Below, one piece after another: positions 1 to 9,814 of a stretch of 64,000 nt of DNA (positions are counted from its first letter, which is position 1; every line of letters begins with the position of its first letter). A model generated the notes under the pieces. It was not told the origin of the DNA. It did not search any database and worked only from the letters and a program-made list of their open reading frames with translations. The DNA is from Mycobacterium sp. 4858. GTDB taxonomy: Bacteria > Actinomycetota > Actinomycetes > Mycobacteriales > Mycobacteriaceae. The stretch is taken from NCBI RefSeq assembly GCF_900240975.1, contig NZ_LT968775.1, positions 1,116,001 to 1,180,000 on the forward strand, read 5' to 3'. The translations under genes were made by a program, and so were the position numbers.

Positions 1-924
1 ATGTCAACACTTGGCTCCGCGCGCACCGAGGGTGACAGCTGGGATCTGGCCTCCAGCGTCGGGGCGACCGCGACGATGGTTGCCGCGTCCCGGGCGCTGG
101 CCTCCCGTGCGCCGGACCCGCTGCTCGACGACCGGTTCGCCGAGCCCTTGGTGCGCGCCGTCGGCCACCCGTTCTTCGTCCGCATGCTGGACGGCGAGAT
201 CCCGCTCGACAGCGACGACATGCCCTTGACGCTGCAGCAGCGTCGTGAGCAGATCGCCGTGCGCACCAAGTTTTTCGACGACTTCCTGACGTCGGCGACC
301 GCGGCGGGCATACGTCAGGCCGTCATCTTGGCGGCCGGACTTGACGCTCGCGCCTACCGGTTGCCGTGGCCGGCGGGCACGGTGGTCTACGAGGTCGATC
401 AGCCCGCGGTCATCGCGTTCAAAGGCGACACGCTGGCCCGGATCGGGGCCGAACCGACCGCCGAACGCCGAACCGTGGGTATCGATCTGCGTGAGGACTG
501 GCCAAAAGCCCTACGAGAGACTGGCTTTGACGCCGCCGCCCCCACGGCGTGGATCGCTGAGGGTCTGCTCCCGTACCTGCCACCGCAGGCACAGGACCGG
601 CTGTTGGACAACATCACCGCGCTCAGCGCGCCGGGCAGCCGGCTGGCGACCGAGAACATCACCGACATGGGCGTGTTCAGCGATGAGCGAGCCCGGGCGA
701 TGCGCACCACGTGGCGGAAGCACGGGCTGGACATCGATGTCGCCGAACTGGTGTGGCACGGGGAACGCCAACCCGCCGGCGAGCACCTGGCCGCCACCGG
801 CTGGGTCGTCACCCCTTACCCCACCGAGCGGCTGTACGCCGACTACGGCTTCGCCGTTCCCGACAGCGAGATCTTCAAGACTTTCCGGGGCGCCGTCACC
901 TACATCAGTGCCGAAAGGGGCTGA
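1..924 (+). CDS. Class I SAM-dependent methyltransferase (TIGR00027-type)
   Basis: A 307-aa protein of the large mycobacterial family of putative S-adenosylmethionine-dependent methyltransferases (leucine carboxyl methyltransferase-like fold); substrates in this family are mostly unknown. The family signature DDRFA lies at residues 43-47 and the SAM-binding loop AAGLDAR at 111-117. The ATG is the first base of the window and the protein has normal family length (about 300 aa), so it appears complete, but its promoter is outside the window. A second member of the same family is at 34089-34934. Family is certain, substrate unknown. Confidence 0.9.
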   Translation: MSTLGSARTEGDSWDLASSVGATATMVAASRALASRAPDPLLDDRFAEPLVRAVGHPFFVRMLDGEIPLDSDDMPLTLQQRREQIAVRTKFFDDFLTSATAAGIRQAVILAAGLDARAYRLPWPAGTVVYEVDQPAVIAFKGDTLARIGAEPTAERRTVGIDLREDWPKALRETGFDAAAPTAWIAEGLLPYLPPQAQDRLLDNITALSAPGSRLATENITDMGVFSDERARAMRTTWRKHGLDIDVAELVWHGERQPAGEHLAATGWVVTPYPTERLYADYGFAVPDSEIFKTFRGAVTYISAERG

Positions 925-972
925 GCGCGGCCTCCTCCGGTGGGCTGCGGAAAGCGGAGGGAGTTCACGCCC

Positions 973-1413
973 CTAGCTTCCGTCTGCCCGGTGGTACTCA
1001 TCGTTGATGAGGATCTGAACGCCCCGCCATCCCCAGTAGACGCGGTGGGCGGTGATCAGTTCGTCGTCAATCTCCATGACCTCGACGAAGTCCATCTGGG
1101 GACCGTTCGGGGTCTCGCGCGGGTATTCCCACGTCGCGCGGTGCCCATCGGTGAAGAATCCGGCGCGGTGGTACTGGCGTTCATCGGGTGTACGAGCAAC
1201 GACTTCGGTGAGGAAGGGACGCAGCTCATCGTGACCCCGGCATACCCCCGGGCCGCCGAGTATGTGAGCGGCGACCGGGCTTTCCAGTACCGCGTCCTGC
1301 GCATAGCAGGCCAGCAGCCCCTCGACATCGTGCTCCGCGAGTGCCTTCTCCCATGCATGAGTTACCGCTTGGATGCTGGCGACGTCATCTCTGGTGTTGG
1401 TCTTATTCGTCAT
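973..1413 (-). CDS. SnoaL/NTF2-like protein
   Basis: A 146-aa single-domain protein with the cone-shaped NTF2-like fold, recognisable from an N-terminal helix followed by the LLACYAQDAVLESP segment and a C-terminal run ending in MEIDDELITAHRVYWGWRG. Such proteins act as small isomerases, cyclases or ligand-binding proteins; the substrate cannot be read from sequence. The start is the ATG at 1413. The reading frame stays open far upstream, but that part is a shadow of the zwf gene. It lies 44 bp downstream of zwf on the same strand and may be co-transcribed with it. Confidence 0.8.
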   Translation of the reverse strand: MTNKTNTRDDVASIQAVTHAWEKALAEHDVEGLLACYAQDAVLESPVAAHILGGPGVCRGHDELRPFLTEVVARTPDERQYHRAGFFTDGHRATWEYPRETPNGPQMDFVEVMEIDDELITAHRVYWGWRGVQILINDEYHRADGS

Positions 1414-1457
1414 ATGCCCTGGGTTGCCCGGGATGGATCCGGCTAACCGGGGTGCAA

Positions 1458-2957
1458 TCAGCCCCTGACGTCCCGCCACTCGCGCTCGAACGGCAGCCGC
1501 CACGCATTGGGTGCGATCAATTGATGAATGGCGTTGGGGCCCCAGGTGCCCGGCTGGTACATCTTCGCCGGCGGGGGGTCGTCGAGCAGTTCCTGCGAAC
1601 GCTCCCACAACGATTCGATGCCCTCGGCGGTGGTGAACAGCGTGTGATCGCCACGCATGGCGTCGAGGATGAGCCGTTCGTACGCCTCCAGCACGTCCAC
1701 CACGGTGTCGATCTCCTGCGAGGAGAACTGCATGGACAGCTTGTCCAGCTTCATGCCGGGGCCCGGCCGCTTGCCGTAGAACGACAGCGACACCTTCGAG
1801 TTGTCGGCGAGGTCGAAAGTGAGGTGATCCGGACCTTGAGTCCCGACCCCTGAGCCGGGCGGGAACATCGTCCGGGGCGCCTCCCGGAACGCGATCGAGA
1901 TGATGCGGATGCCCTCGGCCATCTTCTTGCCGGTGCGCAGATAAATCGGCACGCCGGCCCAGCGCCAGTTGTCGATGCCGACCCTGAGGGCGATGAACGT
2001 CTCGGTGTCGGAGTCCTTGGCCACACCCTGTTCGTCGCGGTATCCGTTGTACTGGCCGCGCACCACTTCGGACGGCTTGACCGGCAGCATCGACCGGAAC
2101 ACCTTGTTCTTTTCTTCGCTGATGGCAAAGGGCTCGAGGGCCGTCGGCGGCTCCATGACCACGAACGCCATCACCTGGAACAGGTGGGTCACGACCATGT
2201 CCTTGTAGGCGCCGGTCTCCTCGTAGAAGTTCGCCCGCTGATCCAGGCCGAGGGCTTCGGGGATGTCGATCTGGATGTGGTCGATGAAGTTGCGGTTCCA
2301 GATCGGCTCGAACAGGCCGTTGGCAAAGCGGAACGCCAAGATGTTCTGGGCAGCCTCCTTGCCCAAGAAGTGGTCGATGCGGAAGATCTGGGATTCCTCG
2401 AACGTTTCGTGCACGAAGTCGTTGAGCGCCACCGCGCTGGCGAAGTCGGTCCCGAACGGCTTCTCCATCACCACCCTCGAGCGCTCGACGAGATTGGCGT
2501 CGCGCAGCATGGTGATGACTTGACGCGCGGCTTTCGGCGGCACCGACAGGTAGTGCAGACGCCGGACATCGGGACCGAGTTCGGCCTCGGCGTCGGCGAC
2601 CGCCGCGGCCAGCGCTTCCGGTCCGGCGCCCTGCGGGACGTAGGTGACGATCTTCGCGAAGTTGGCCCACTGTTCGGGCGAGAGCTTGTGCGTGCCGAAC
2701 GAATCGATCGCCTCTTTGGCGATCTCGCGAAATTCGTCGTCGCTGAGGTCTTCCAGCGACGTTGCGACGATATGGATATCGGGTGCGAGCTCGGACTGGT
2801 CCAGGTATGCCAGACCGGGGATCAGCTTGCGTTTGGCCAGATCCCCCGTCGCGCCGAACAGGACGATGACGTGGGGGTCGAGTCGTTCGGTCTGGTGGCG
2901 GCGGGGGCGTCCGTCGGCCGCCGGGTAAGAGATGGTCTGCGGTTTTTTGTCGGCCAC
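1458..2957 (-). CDS. zwf: Glucose-6-phosphate 1-dehydrogenase
   Basis: Oxidises glucose 6-phosphate to 6-phosphogluconolactone with reduction of NADP, the entry step of the oxidative pentose phosphate pathway, in the cytoplasm. The 499-aa protein has the Rossmann dinucleotide loop GATGDL at 35-40, EKPFG at 165-169 and the substrate-binding signature RIDHFLGKE at 193-201, and full family length. The start is GTG at 2957. It is not beside tal, tkt, opcA or gnd genes as mycobacterial zwf genes often are; here it stands alone with an NTF2-like gene downstream. Annotation is secure; which paralogue (zwf1 or zwf2) it represents is not. Confidence 0.95.
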   Translation of the reverse strand: MADKKPQTISYPAADGRPRRHQTERLDPHVIVLFGATGDLAKRKLIPGLAYLDQSELAPDIHIVATSLEDLSDDEFREIAKEAIDSFGTHKLSPEQWANFAKIVTYVPQGAGPEALAAAVADAEAELGPDVRRLHYLSVPPKAARQVITMLRDANLVERSRVVMEKPFGTDFASAVALNDFVHETFEESQIFRIDHFLGKEAAQNILAFRFANGLFEPIWNRNFIDHIQIDIPEALGLDQRANFYEETGAYKDMVVTHLFQVMAFVVMEPPTALEPFAISEEKNKVFRSMLPVKPSEVVRGQYNGYRDEQGVAKDSDTETFIALRVGIDNWRWAGVPIYLRTGKKMAEGIRIISIAFREAPRTMFPPGSGVGTQGPDHLTFDLADNSKVSLSFYGKRPGPGMKLDKLSMQFSSQEIDTVVDVLEAYERLILDAMRGDHTLFTTAEGIESLWERSQELLDDPPPAKMYQPGTWGPNAIHQLIAPNAWRLPFEREWRDVRG

Positions 2958-3131
2958 AAGTGCGATACTTCCACCGCCGCGGCGTTATGTCGCGTCCGTC
3001 ACCGCCAGCTGGTCAACCCGACGTGGACCAAGATGAACCGAGGATCACAGGCCCCCACCGGGTTACCACCAGGCTGACGGGGTACTGGATACCGACGGCA
3101 CGGCACCCGACCACAGTCAATGGGAAGTAAT

Positions 3132-3302
3132 ATGACGAAACCCGACAAAGACCTGCGCGGTCATTCTCAGGAGCTGGAGGACATCGTCGACCAGCTCGAG
3201 GAGAAGGTCGCCGACGACCGGGAGGCCGAGGGCGTTGCGGGCAAGCCCAGCGACCGGGAACGCACCCCCACCCGCGGCTCGGGCGACGAACCGCCGGACT
3301 AG
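3132..3302 (+). CDS. Small acidic hypothetical protein
   Basis: A 56-aa highly charged protein, MTKPDKDLRGHSQELEDIVD at its start, with a predicted short amphipathic helix (about residues 10-30) and a polar tail rich in Glu, Arg, Gly and Pro. No family recognised. The ATG at 3132 is preferred over the in-frame ATG at 3120 because GGGAAG lies just before it. Its TAG stop and that of the convergent monooxygenase gene share the palindrome CTAG at 3299-3302. Real gene likely because of the ribosome binding site and coding-like GC3, but function unknown. Confidence 0.6.
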   Translation: MTKPDKDLRGHSQELEDIVDQLEEKVADDREAEGVAGKPSDRERTPTRGSGDEPPD

Positions 3303-4867
3303 CAGCTAGAAGAGCGCGAGTCGCCGCACCACGCGTCGAGCGCGTCGCCAAGCGCGCAACCGCCGTATCCCTCGACCCAGGCGACATGTCCGTCCGGCCG
3401 GATCAAAACCGCGTCGGGAGCCGCGACCGCGCCGAGGACCGGAAGCTCCCACGTACCCGCATATTGCGCGTCGATCAGCTGAACCCGGTTCGCCCATGAG
3501 GCTACGTCGAAACGGCAGGGTTCACCGAGGTTGAGCAACACCGGCCGGGCCCGGTGGAGCAGCGTGAAAACCCGCAGCGGGCCGTCGTTCGTGGTCAGGT
3601 CGAGGTCGGGCATGCGGCGTCCGAGCAGCGGGTGCCCGTCGCCCAAGTCGTAGTGGATATCCAGGCCGGCCATCATGCCGGCGAACCGTTTGCGGGGCTC
3701 GTCCATCTCGAGGAGCTCGGACATGGTGTCGCGCAAGGCCTTGGTGCGGTCGTCCGGGCGAAGAAGCGCCATCTGCGCGATCGAGTTCTTCAGCACCCGC
3801 GCGGCGACCGGGTGCCGTTCGGCGTGGTAGGTGTCGAGCAGGCTGTCCGGCGATGTTCCGTTGACCACCTGTCCCAACTTCCATCCCAGGTTGACCGCGT
3901 CCTGCACGCCGGTATTGAGGCCCTGTCCGCCGATCGGGTGGTGGACATGCGCGGCGTCACCGGCGAGCAGGACGGGCCCGGCGCGATAGGTTGCGGCCTG
4001 CCGGGCCGTGTCGGTGAATCTGGAAAGCCAAGCGGGACTGTGGATCCCGTAGTCGGTCCCATAGACGGCGATGAGCGCCTCGCGGAGCTCACGCAGGCTG
4101 GGTTCGCTCGCGGGGCCCAGGCGTTGCTCGGTGACCATCACCCGCACCCGCCCATTGTCGGCCGCGGCCAGCGAATGAACCCCGACCGTGTCGTGACGGA
4201 TCCCCCACACCGGCGAATCGCCTGTGCCCGGATCCATTTCGACCTCGGCGAGCAGATAACTGGTGGTCGGTTCCCACCCGGTGAAGTCGATGCCTGCGGC
4301 CTTGCGGACCACGCTGCGTCCGCCGTCGCAGCCCGCCAGGTACTCCCCTTGGAGAGATCGCCCATCGGACAACGCAACGCCCACGCGACCATGGTCTTGG
4401 GCGAGGCCGGTCACCTCGCATCCGCGGTACACTCGCACCCCCAGCTCGTGCACCCAGTCGGCGAGTATCCGCTCGATCTCGTTCTGCCACAGCGCCAGAC
4501 CGTACGGATGCCGGGTGGGAAAGTCGCTGATGTCCAGACGGATCTGGGAGAACCCGGTGACCTGGGCGACCTGACCGCGGGCAAGAAACCGATCGGCGAT
4601 TCCCCGCTGGTCGAGGACCTCGATGGTGCGCGCATGCAAACCCCCCGCGCGGGCGCCGACGAGGTCCTGGTCGGCGCGCCGCTCGACGATCGCCACATCA
4701 ACCCCCGCCAACGCCAGCTCACCGGCCAACATCAGCCCCGTCGGGCCTCCCCCGACAACCAGCACCCCATGGTCGACGTTCCTGTGCGACAACAATTCCC
4801 ACCCCCGGTAACAGCGAAAACGGACTTCGGCCAGCGATTGTGCGGCATCACCCGGGCCTTGCCGCAA
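3299..4867 (-). CDS. FAD-dependent aromatic-type monooxygenase
   Basis: A flavoprotein hydroxylase of the PHBH/rifampicin-monooxygenase class (FAD_binding_3), using NAD(P)H and oxygen on an unknown, probably aromatic, substrate. Seen: FAD Rossmann GGGPTG at 39-44, the GCDGGRS motif and the second FAD motif GDAAHVHHPIGGQGLN, followed by the C-terminal thioredoxin-like domain typical of this class. Coordinates give the longest frame (522 aa). The fold begins only near residue 30, and a TTG at 4795 preceded by GGGGGTGGG is a good alternative start giving about 498 aa. Substrate and any role in drug inactivation are not shown by sequence. Confidence 0.85.
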   Translation of the reverse strand: MRQGPGDAAQSLAEVRFRCYRGWELLSHRNVDHGVLVVGGGPTGLMLAGELALAGVDVAIVERRADQDLVGARAGGLHARTIEVLDQRGIADRFLARGQVAQVTGFSQIRLDISDFPTRHPYGLALWQNEIERILADWVHELGVRVYRGCEVTGLAQDHGRVGVALSDGRSLQGEYLAGCDGGRSVVRKAAGIDFTGWEPTTSYLLAEVEMDPGTGDSPVWGIRHDTVGVHSLAAADNGRVRVMVTEQRLGPASEPSLRELREALIAVYGTDYGIHSPAWLSRFTDTARQAATYRAGPVLLAGDAAHVHHPIGGQGLNTGVQDAVNLGWKLGQVVNGTSPDSLLDTYHAERHPVAARVLKNSIAQMALLRPDDRTKALRDTMSELLEMDEPRKRFAGMMAGLDIHYDLGDGHPLLGRRMPDLDLTTNDGPLRVFTLLHRARPVLLNLGEPCRFDVASWANRVQLIDAQYAGTWELPVLGAVAAPDAVLIRPDGHVAWVEGYGGCALGDALDAWCGDSRSSSC

Positions 4868-4904
4868 GCCCCCCAGTGCGCTATAGGTTGAGAGTGGGAG
4901 GGGA

Positions 4905-7900
4905 TTAATCCGCCGGACGCTCCCACAGCCCGTCGAGGGCTCGGTAAATCCGCTGCTCGCTCACCGGCCGTGGGGTGCCCAGCTGTTGCGCCCACAGGCT
5001 CACGCGCAATTCCTCGATCTGCCTCGCGATATCGCGGACGTCGTCGGCCGCCCGCCGCGCGGACGGCAGCGCGTGCAGCAATTCGTCGTAGGCGCGCTGG
5101 ACGGCGTGCACCCGCAGCATCCGCTGTTGATCCGCGTCGATCCCGTGCGGCAGCCGGTCGAGGCGCCGGCGGATCGCGTTCAGGTAGCGGGTCAGATCGG
5201 CCAGGTGGGCGCGTCCGGTGGCGGTAACGAACCCCGGCGGCAAGAGCCGGTTCAGCTGCGCGCGGATGTCGGCGATCGCGTCGCTCTGCGCGAGCGGCGG
5301 CTGGTCGGGCAGGAGCAGCTGCACGTCCTGGGCGGCGGCCAACACCCGCTCCACGCGGGCCGCAATGTCGGTGGTCGCCGACACCATGTTCTTGCCGGCC
5401 CGCTCGCGCAGCGTGGTGAAGTCGTCGCGGGTCCACACCGGCCCGGGTATCAACGTGTCGGCCGCGGCGTCGGCGCAGTCCTCGAGCAGCGCGGTCAGCG
5501 AGCCATCCGAGTTCGACCCCAGTGCCAGCCGTGTTCGCGGGGCCAGTTGTCGCTCAACGGCTTTGATCGGTGACGCCGCACTGAGCCGCACCAATCGGCG
5601 CAGGCCCGGCCCCAGCATGTGGTCCCGCTCCGCCGACGTCGCGAACACCCGCAGGTCGACCACGCCACCGGCGTCGACGAAACCGGGAAAGCCCCGTACG
5701 GTGCGTCCGTCGATCGTCTCCTCGACGACTTGTGGCAGCGCGTCCAGGTCGGCGGGCCAGGCACGCAGGCCCGTTCGTTCCAGCTCGCCGGCGACCGCCT
5801 GCGCGACGGCCCGGCGGGCGGGCGCGGCCAGCCGTTGTTGCAGCGCATCGAGGTTCTTGCCGCGGGCGATCTCGGTGCCGTCGGCTGATTCGACCGCGAA
5901 GGTCACGCGCAGATGCGCGGGCAGCTTGTCCAGGTCGAAAGCGTCGATGGGCACCAGAACGCCGGTGCGACGGCGCAACTCGCGCTGCAACGCTTCCAGC
6001 AGCGGCTCGCCGGCCGGATCGATCCCGTCGAGCACTGCGCGGGCGGTGTCCGGCGCGGGAACGAAGTTGCGGCGCAGGTCTTTTGGCAGGGAGCGGATGA
6101 GGGCGGTCACCAGCTCCTCGCGCAGCGCCGGCACCTGCCAGGCGAACTCGTCACCACCCAGCCGCGCGAGCACGTCGATCGGCACGTGCACCGTGACGCC
6201 GTCGTCGGGGGCGCCGGGGTCGAACCGGTAGGTCAGGGGCAGGCTGAGATCGCCCGAATGCCAGGCCGTCGGCCGCTCGGTGTCGGCGGTGTCTCCGGTG
6301 CGCAACAGGTCGTCACGAGTGAACGTCAGCAGCTCGGGGGTGTTGTGCCGCTGCTTGTTCCACCACGCGTCGAAGTGCCGCGCCGACACGACGTCGGCCG
6401 GGATGCGCGCGTCGTAGAGCGCATAGACCTCGTCGTCGCCGACGAGCAGGTCGCGGCGGCGGGCCCGCTCCTCCAGTTCTTCGAGCTCGGCGCGCAGCCG
6501 AGCGTTGTCGCGGAAGAAGTGATGACGCGTCTGCCAGTCGCCCTCCACCAATGCGTGCCGGATGAACAACTCCCGCGCCACCGCCGGCTCGATCCGGGCG
6601 TAACCCACGCGGCGGCGCGCAACCAGGGGCAGGCCGTACAGCGTCACCCGCTCGTAGGCCATCACCTCGCCGCGCTTGGGGTCCCAGTGCGGTTCGCTGT
6701 GGGAGCGCTGCGCGAGGTCGCCCGCGACGCGCTCGACGACCTCCGGCTGAATGCGCGCGGCGGTGCGCCCGTAGAGGCGGCTGGTTTCCACCAGTTCGGC
6801 CACGACCACCCAGCGGGGCGGCCGTTTGGTCAGGGCCGAGCCCGGCGCGAGGACGAAGTGCGAGTTGCGCGCGCCGAGATACTCGCGCCCGTCCTCGCGG
6901 CGCATGCCGACATGCGACAGCAACCCCGCCAGCAGCGCCGCGTGCACCCGTGCGGGGTCGGCCGGGTCGCCAGACTCGCTAACGCCCAGGTCGCGCGCGA
7001 TGCCGCGTAGCTGCCCGACCAGGTCCTGCCACTCGCGGATGCGTAGATAGTGCAGGAACTCATCTCGGCACATCCGGCGGAATTGATTGCCGGACAGGGT
7101 CTTACGCCGCTCCCCTAGGTAGCGCCAGAGGTTCAGGTAGGACAGGAAGTCGGAGTCCTCGTCGGCGAAACGCGCATGCTTCTGTCGAGCCGCGTCCTCG
7201 CGGTCGGTGGGCCGCTCCCGCGGGTCGTGGATGGTCAGCGCCGCGGCCAGCACCAGCACCTCTGCCACGCATCCCTCGGTCTCGGCCTGCAGAATCATCC
7301 GGCCCAGCCGAGGATCGACCGGCAGCCGCGCCAGGCGGCGGCCGAGTTCGGTGATGGCGCCCTGGGCGTCGAAAGCCCCCAATTCCTGCAGTAGTTGCAC
7401 GCCGTCGCGGATGCTGCGCCGGTCCGGCGGGTCCAGGAACGGAAAGCTCTCGACCTCGCCGAGGCCCAGGGCCGCCATCTGCAACAGCACCGCGGCGAGA
7501 TTGGTCCGCAGGATCTCCGGGTCGGTGTAGCGCGGACGGGCCGCGAAGTCCTCCTCCGAGTAGAGACGGATGCACACACCGGCCGCCACCCGGCCGCAGC
7601 GGCCCGCCCGTTGCGCGGCCGACGCCTGGGAGATCGGTTCGATCGGCAACCGCTGCACCTTCAGGCGACGGCTGAAGCGTGAAATACGGGCATTGCCCGG
7701 GTCGACGACGTAGCGGATGCCGGGCACGGTCAGTGACGTCTCGGCCACGTTGGTCGCCAACACGACGCGGCGCCCGGTGTGCGGTGCGAACACCTTCTGC
7801 TGCTCGGCGGTCGGCAGCCGGGCGTACAAGGGAAGCACCTCGGTGTTCTTCAGTCCGCCCAATGCCTCTGCGGTGTCGCGTATTTCGCGTTCACCCGAGA

Positions 7901-8810
7901 GGAATACCAGGACATCCCCGGCCGGCTCGGCCTCCAGCTCACCGATCGCGTCGACGATCGCCTCGACCTCGTCACGCGTCTCGGTGCGCACGATCTCGTG
8001 GTCGGGGTCGTCGGGGTCATCGTCGGGACCGCCCGACACCGGGACTTCGAGCGGTCGGTACCGGATCTCGACCGGGTACGTCCGCCCGGACACCTCGACG
8101 ATCGGCGCGCCCCCGAAGTGGTCCGCGAAACGCTGCGGTTCGATGGTCGCCGAGGTGACGATCACTTTCAGGTCGGGGCGGCGCGGCAGCAGCTCGCGCA
8201 GGTAACCCAGCAGGAAGTCGATGTTCAGGCTGCGCTCGTGCGCCTCGTCGAGGATCAGGGTGTCGTAGCGCAGCAGGCGGCGGTCGCGTTGAATCTCGGC
8301 CAGCAGGATACCGTCGGTCATCAGCTTGACCAGGGTTCGGTCGCTGACTTGATCGGTGAATCGCACGGTGTAGCCGACCGTCTCGCCCAGGGGGCTGCCC
8401 AGTTCGTCGGCGATGCGCTGCGCGACCGTGCGGGCGGCCAGCCGCCGCGGTTGGGTGTGTCCGATGGTTCCGCGAACGCCGCGGCCGGCCTCGAGGCAAA
8501 TCTTGGGCAGCTGCGTGGTCTTGCCCGAACCGGTCTCGCCGGCGACCACCACGACCTGGTTCGCTCGCACCGCATCGGCGATCTCCCGGCGCCGCGCGCT
8601 GACGGGGAGGTCGGGATAGGCGATGGTCGGCACCGCGGCTTGCCGGGCGGCGACGAGCGCCTCCGCCCCGGCGATCTCCTCGGCGAGGTGGCGCAGCTTG
8701 TCGGGTTTGGCGTCGCGCAGGTTCTTCAGGCGCCTGCCCAGGCGCGCGGCGTCGCGGGTGGTCAGACCGTCAAGGCGCGTGCGCAGTTCCGCGCGGGACA
8801 GTTCGGCCAT
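4905..8810 (-). CDS. hrpA: ATP-dependent RNA helicase HrpA (DEAH box)
   Basis: A 1301-aa DEAH-box RNA helicase. Walker A GETGSGKTT lies at 91-99, DEAH at 188-191, SAT at 220-222 and motif VI QRAGRCGR at 400-407. These are followed by the helicase-associated HA2 and OB-fold regions and the long bacterial HrpA C-terminal domain (DUF3418, roughly 700-1300). In other bacteria HrpA processes mRNA and acts on stalled or collided ribosomes; that role is inferred from the family. The start at 8810 is an ATG with no crowding, 115 bp from the divergent crotonase gene. Length and motifs are all as expected. Confidence 0.95.
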   Translation of the reverse strand: MAELSRAELRTRLDGLTTRDAARLGRRLKNLRDAKPDKLRHLAEEIAGAEALVAARQAAVPTIAYPDLPVSARRREIADAVRANQVVVVAGETGSGKTTQLPKICLEAGRGVRGTIGHTQPRRLAARTVAQRIADELGSPLGETVGYTVRFTDQVSDRTLVKLMTDGILLAEIQRDRRLLRYDTLILDEAHERSLNIDFLLGYLRELLPRRPDLKVIVTSATIEPQRFADHFGGAPIVEVSGRTYPVEIRYRPLEVPVSGGPDDDPDDPDHEIVRTETRDEVEAIVDAIGELEAEPAGDVLVFLSGEREIRDTAEALGGLKNTEVLPLYARLPTAEQQKVFAPHTGRRVVLATNVAETSLTVPGIRYVVDPGNARISRFSRRLKVQRLPIEPISQASAAQRAGRCGRVAAGVCIRLYSEEDFAARPRYTDPEILRTNLAAVLLQMAALGLGEVESFPFLDPPDRRSIRDGVQLLQELGAFDAQGAITELGRRLARLPVDPRLGRMILQAETEGCVAEVLVLAAALTIHDPRERPTDREDAARQKHARFADEDSDFLSYLNLWRYLGERRKTLSGNQFRRMCRDEFLHYLRIREWQDLVGQLRGIARDLGVSESGDPADPARVHAALLAGLLSHVGMRREDGREYLGARNSHFVLAPGSALTKRPPRWVVVAELVETSRLYGRTAARIQPEVVERVAGDLAQRSHSEPHWDPKRGEVMAYERVTLYGLPLVARRRVGYARIEPAVARELFIRHALVEGDWQTRHHFFRDNARLRAELEELEERARRRDLLVGDDEVYALYDARIPADVVSARHFDAWWNKQRHNTPELLTFTRDDLLRTGDTADTERPTAWHSGDLSLPLTYRFDPGAPDDGVTVHVPIDVLARLGGDEFAWQVPALREELVTALIRSLPKDLRRNFVPAPDTARAVLDGIDPAGEPLLEALQRELRRRTGVLVPIDAFDLDKLPAHLRVTFAVESADGTEIARGKNLDALQQRLAAPARRAVAQAVAGELERTGLRAWPADLDALPQVVEETIDGRTVRGFPGFVDAGGVVDLRVFATSAERDHMLGPGLRRLVRLSAASPIKAVERQLAPRTRLALGSNSDGSLTALLEDCADAAADTLIPGPVWTRDDFTTLRERAGKNMVSATTDIAARVERVLAAAQDVQLLLPDQPPLAQSDAIADIRAQLNRLLPPGFVTATGRAHLADLTRYLNAIRRRLDRLPHGIDADQQRMLRVHAVQRAYDELLHALPSARRAADDVRDIARQIEELRVSLWAQQLGTPRPVSEQRIYRALDGLWERPAD

Positions 8811-8889
8811 TTCGGCCAGGATAGGCGTGCGCTCGACGCATCCCGCCGCCGAGCGTGGGGCCCGTGGACGAATTCCCGCCAGTTTTCAT

Positions 8890-8919
8890 CCCTAGGGCCC
8901 ACACTCGGCGCCCTAGGGT
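8890..8919. promoter_or_regulatory. Paired CCCTAGGG palindromes with a possible leaderless promoter
   Basis: Two identical perfect 8-bp palindromes CCCTAGGG sit at 8890-8897 and 8911-8918, exactly 21 bp apart (two helical turns), in the 115-bp divergent region between hrpA and the crotonase gene. The second overlaps TAGGGT (8914-8919), a TANNNT-type -10 ending six bases before the crotonase ATG, which would give a leaderless mRNA. Repressor site is inference. Confidence 0.45.
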
Positions 8920-8925
8920 TAGCCC

Positions 8926-9699
8926 ATGAGCCTCGTCACCTATCAGCTGGACGACCACATCGCCACCATCACCCTCAACCGTCCCGAGGCTCGCAACGCC
9001 ATCAATGGGTCGCTCCGCCAAGACCTCAACGCGGCCTGGGAGCGGTTCCGCGACGACCTGGACGCCTGGGTCGCGATCCTGACCGCGAACGGCAGTGTCT
9101 ACTGCGCGGGTGGTGACCTCAAGGACGGCGAGGGCTCGGTCGGCACCTTCGGCGGAACGTTCTGGGAGAAGCCGACGGTCAACTCCTTCGAAAGCGGGAT
9201 GGAGCTGTTCAAGCCGACCATCGCCGCCGTGCACGGGCCTTGCATCGGCTATGGATTGACGGGGGTGTTGTTCTGCGACTTCGTCATCGCCAGCACGGAG
9301 GCCAGCTTCTGCTTTCCCGAGGTGTCGATCGGCGTGCCGACCATCGTCGGGGCCATTCGGTTGCCCCAGCGGGTCGGCTGGGCCAACGCAATGGAGCTGC
9401 TGTTGACCGGCAAGCCGATGAGCGCGGAGCGCGCCAAGGAGATCGGCCTGGTCTGGCGGCTCGTCGAAGCGGATCAGCTGCAGGCCGAGGCCAAAGCGTG
9501 GGCCCGCATCCTCACCGAGGCCGCCCCCCTGGCCCAGCGTGCGACCAAGGAGGTGGCGTGGCGCACGGCGGACATGGGCTGGGTCGAATCCGTCCGCTTC
9601 GGCGAAACCATGCGCAAGGTGGCAGGGGCGACCGAGGACGTAGCCGAGGGACTTCGGGCCTGGGCCGAGAAGCGCAAGCCCCAGTGGCGCGGCCACTAG
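8926..9699 (+). CDS. Enoyl-CoA hydratase/isomerase family protein
   Basis: A 257-aa crotonase-fold enzyme, expected to hydrate or isomerise enoyl-CoA thioesters in fatty acid or related degradation. Visible features are the N-terminal LNRPEARNAI motif, the first oxyanion-hole segment around YCAGGDLKDG and the second around AAVHGPCIGYGLTG, then the FPEVSIGVPT segment carrying a candidate catalytic Glu. No strong Shine-Dalgarno precedes the ATG; a -10-like TAGGGT lies six bases upstream. It stands alone between hrpA and a cutinase gene, so the physiological substrate is not indicated. One of many echA-type paralogues in mycobacteria. Confidence 0.9.
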   Translation: MSLVTYQLDDHIATITLNRPEARNAINGSLRQDLNAAWERFRDDLDAWVAILTANGSVYCAGGDLKDGEGSVGTFGGTFWEKPTVNSFESGMELFKPTIAAVHGPCIGYGLTGVLFCDFVIASTEASFCFPEVSIGVPTIVGAIRLPQRVGWANAMELLLTGKPMSAERAKEIGLVWRLVEADQLQAEAKAWARILTEAAPLAQRATKEVAWRTADMGWVESVRFGETMRKVAGATEDVAEGLRAWAEKRKPQWRGH

Positions 9700-9716
9700 C
9701 TGTGGCTGAGCGATTG

Positions 9717-9731
9717 CGTTGCGCCGCAACG
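9717..9731. terminator. Weak hairpin after the crotonase gene
   Basis: An inverted repeat CGTTGCG-C-CGCAACG begins 18 bp after the crotonase stop. The loop is only one base and there is no T tract, so it is a weak terminator or an operator candidate. Confidence 0.25.
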
Positions 9732-9814
9732 TGACTCGGCCGGATGCGCTCACATGCTGATGGGAGCGCCTACCGCCGGGGCCGGCGCGCCCGGTGATGT
9801 GACAGGATTTCGGC

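Noticed and set aside
1414..2670. Long N-terminal extension of the NTF2-like frame
   Set aside because: It is the antisense or alternative frame of zwf; the true NTF2 start is the ATG at 1413.
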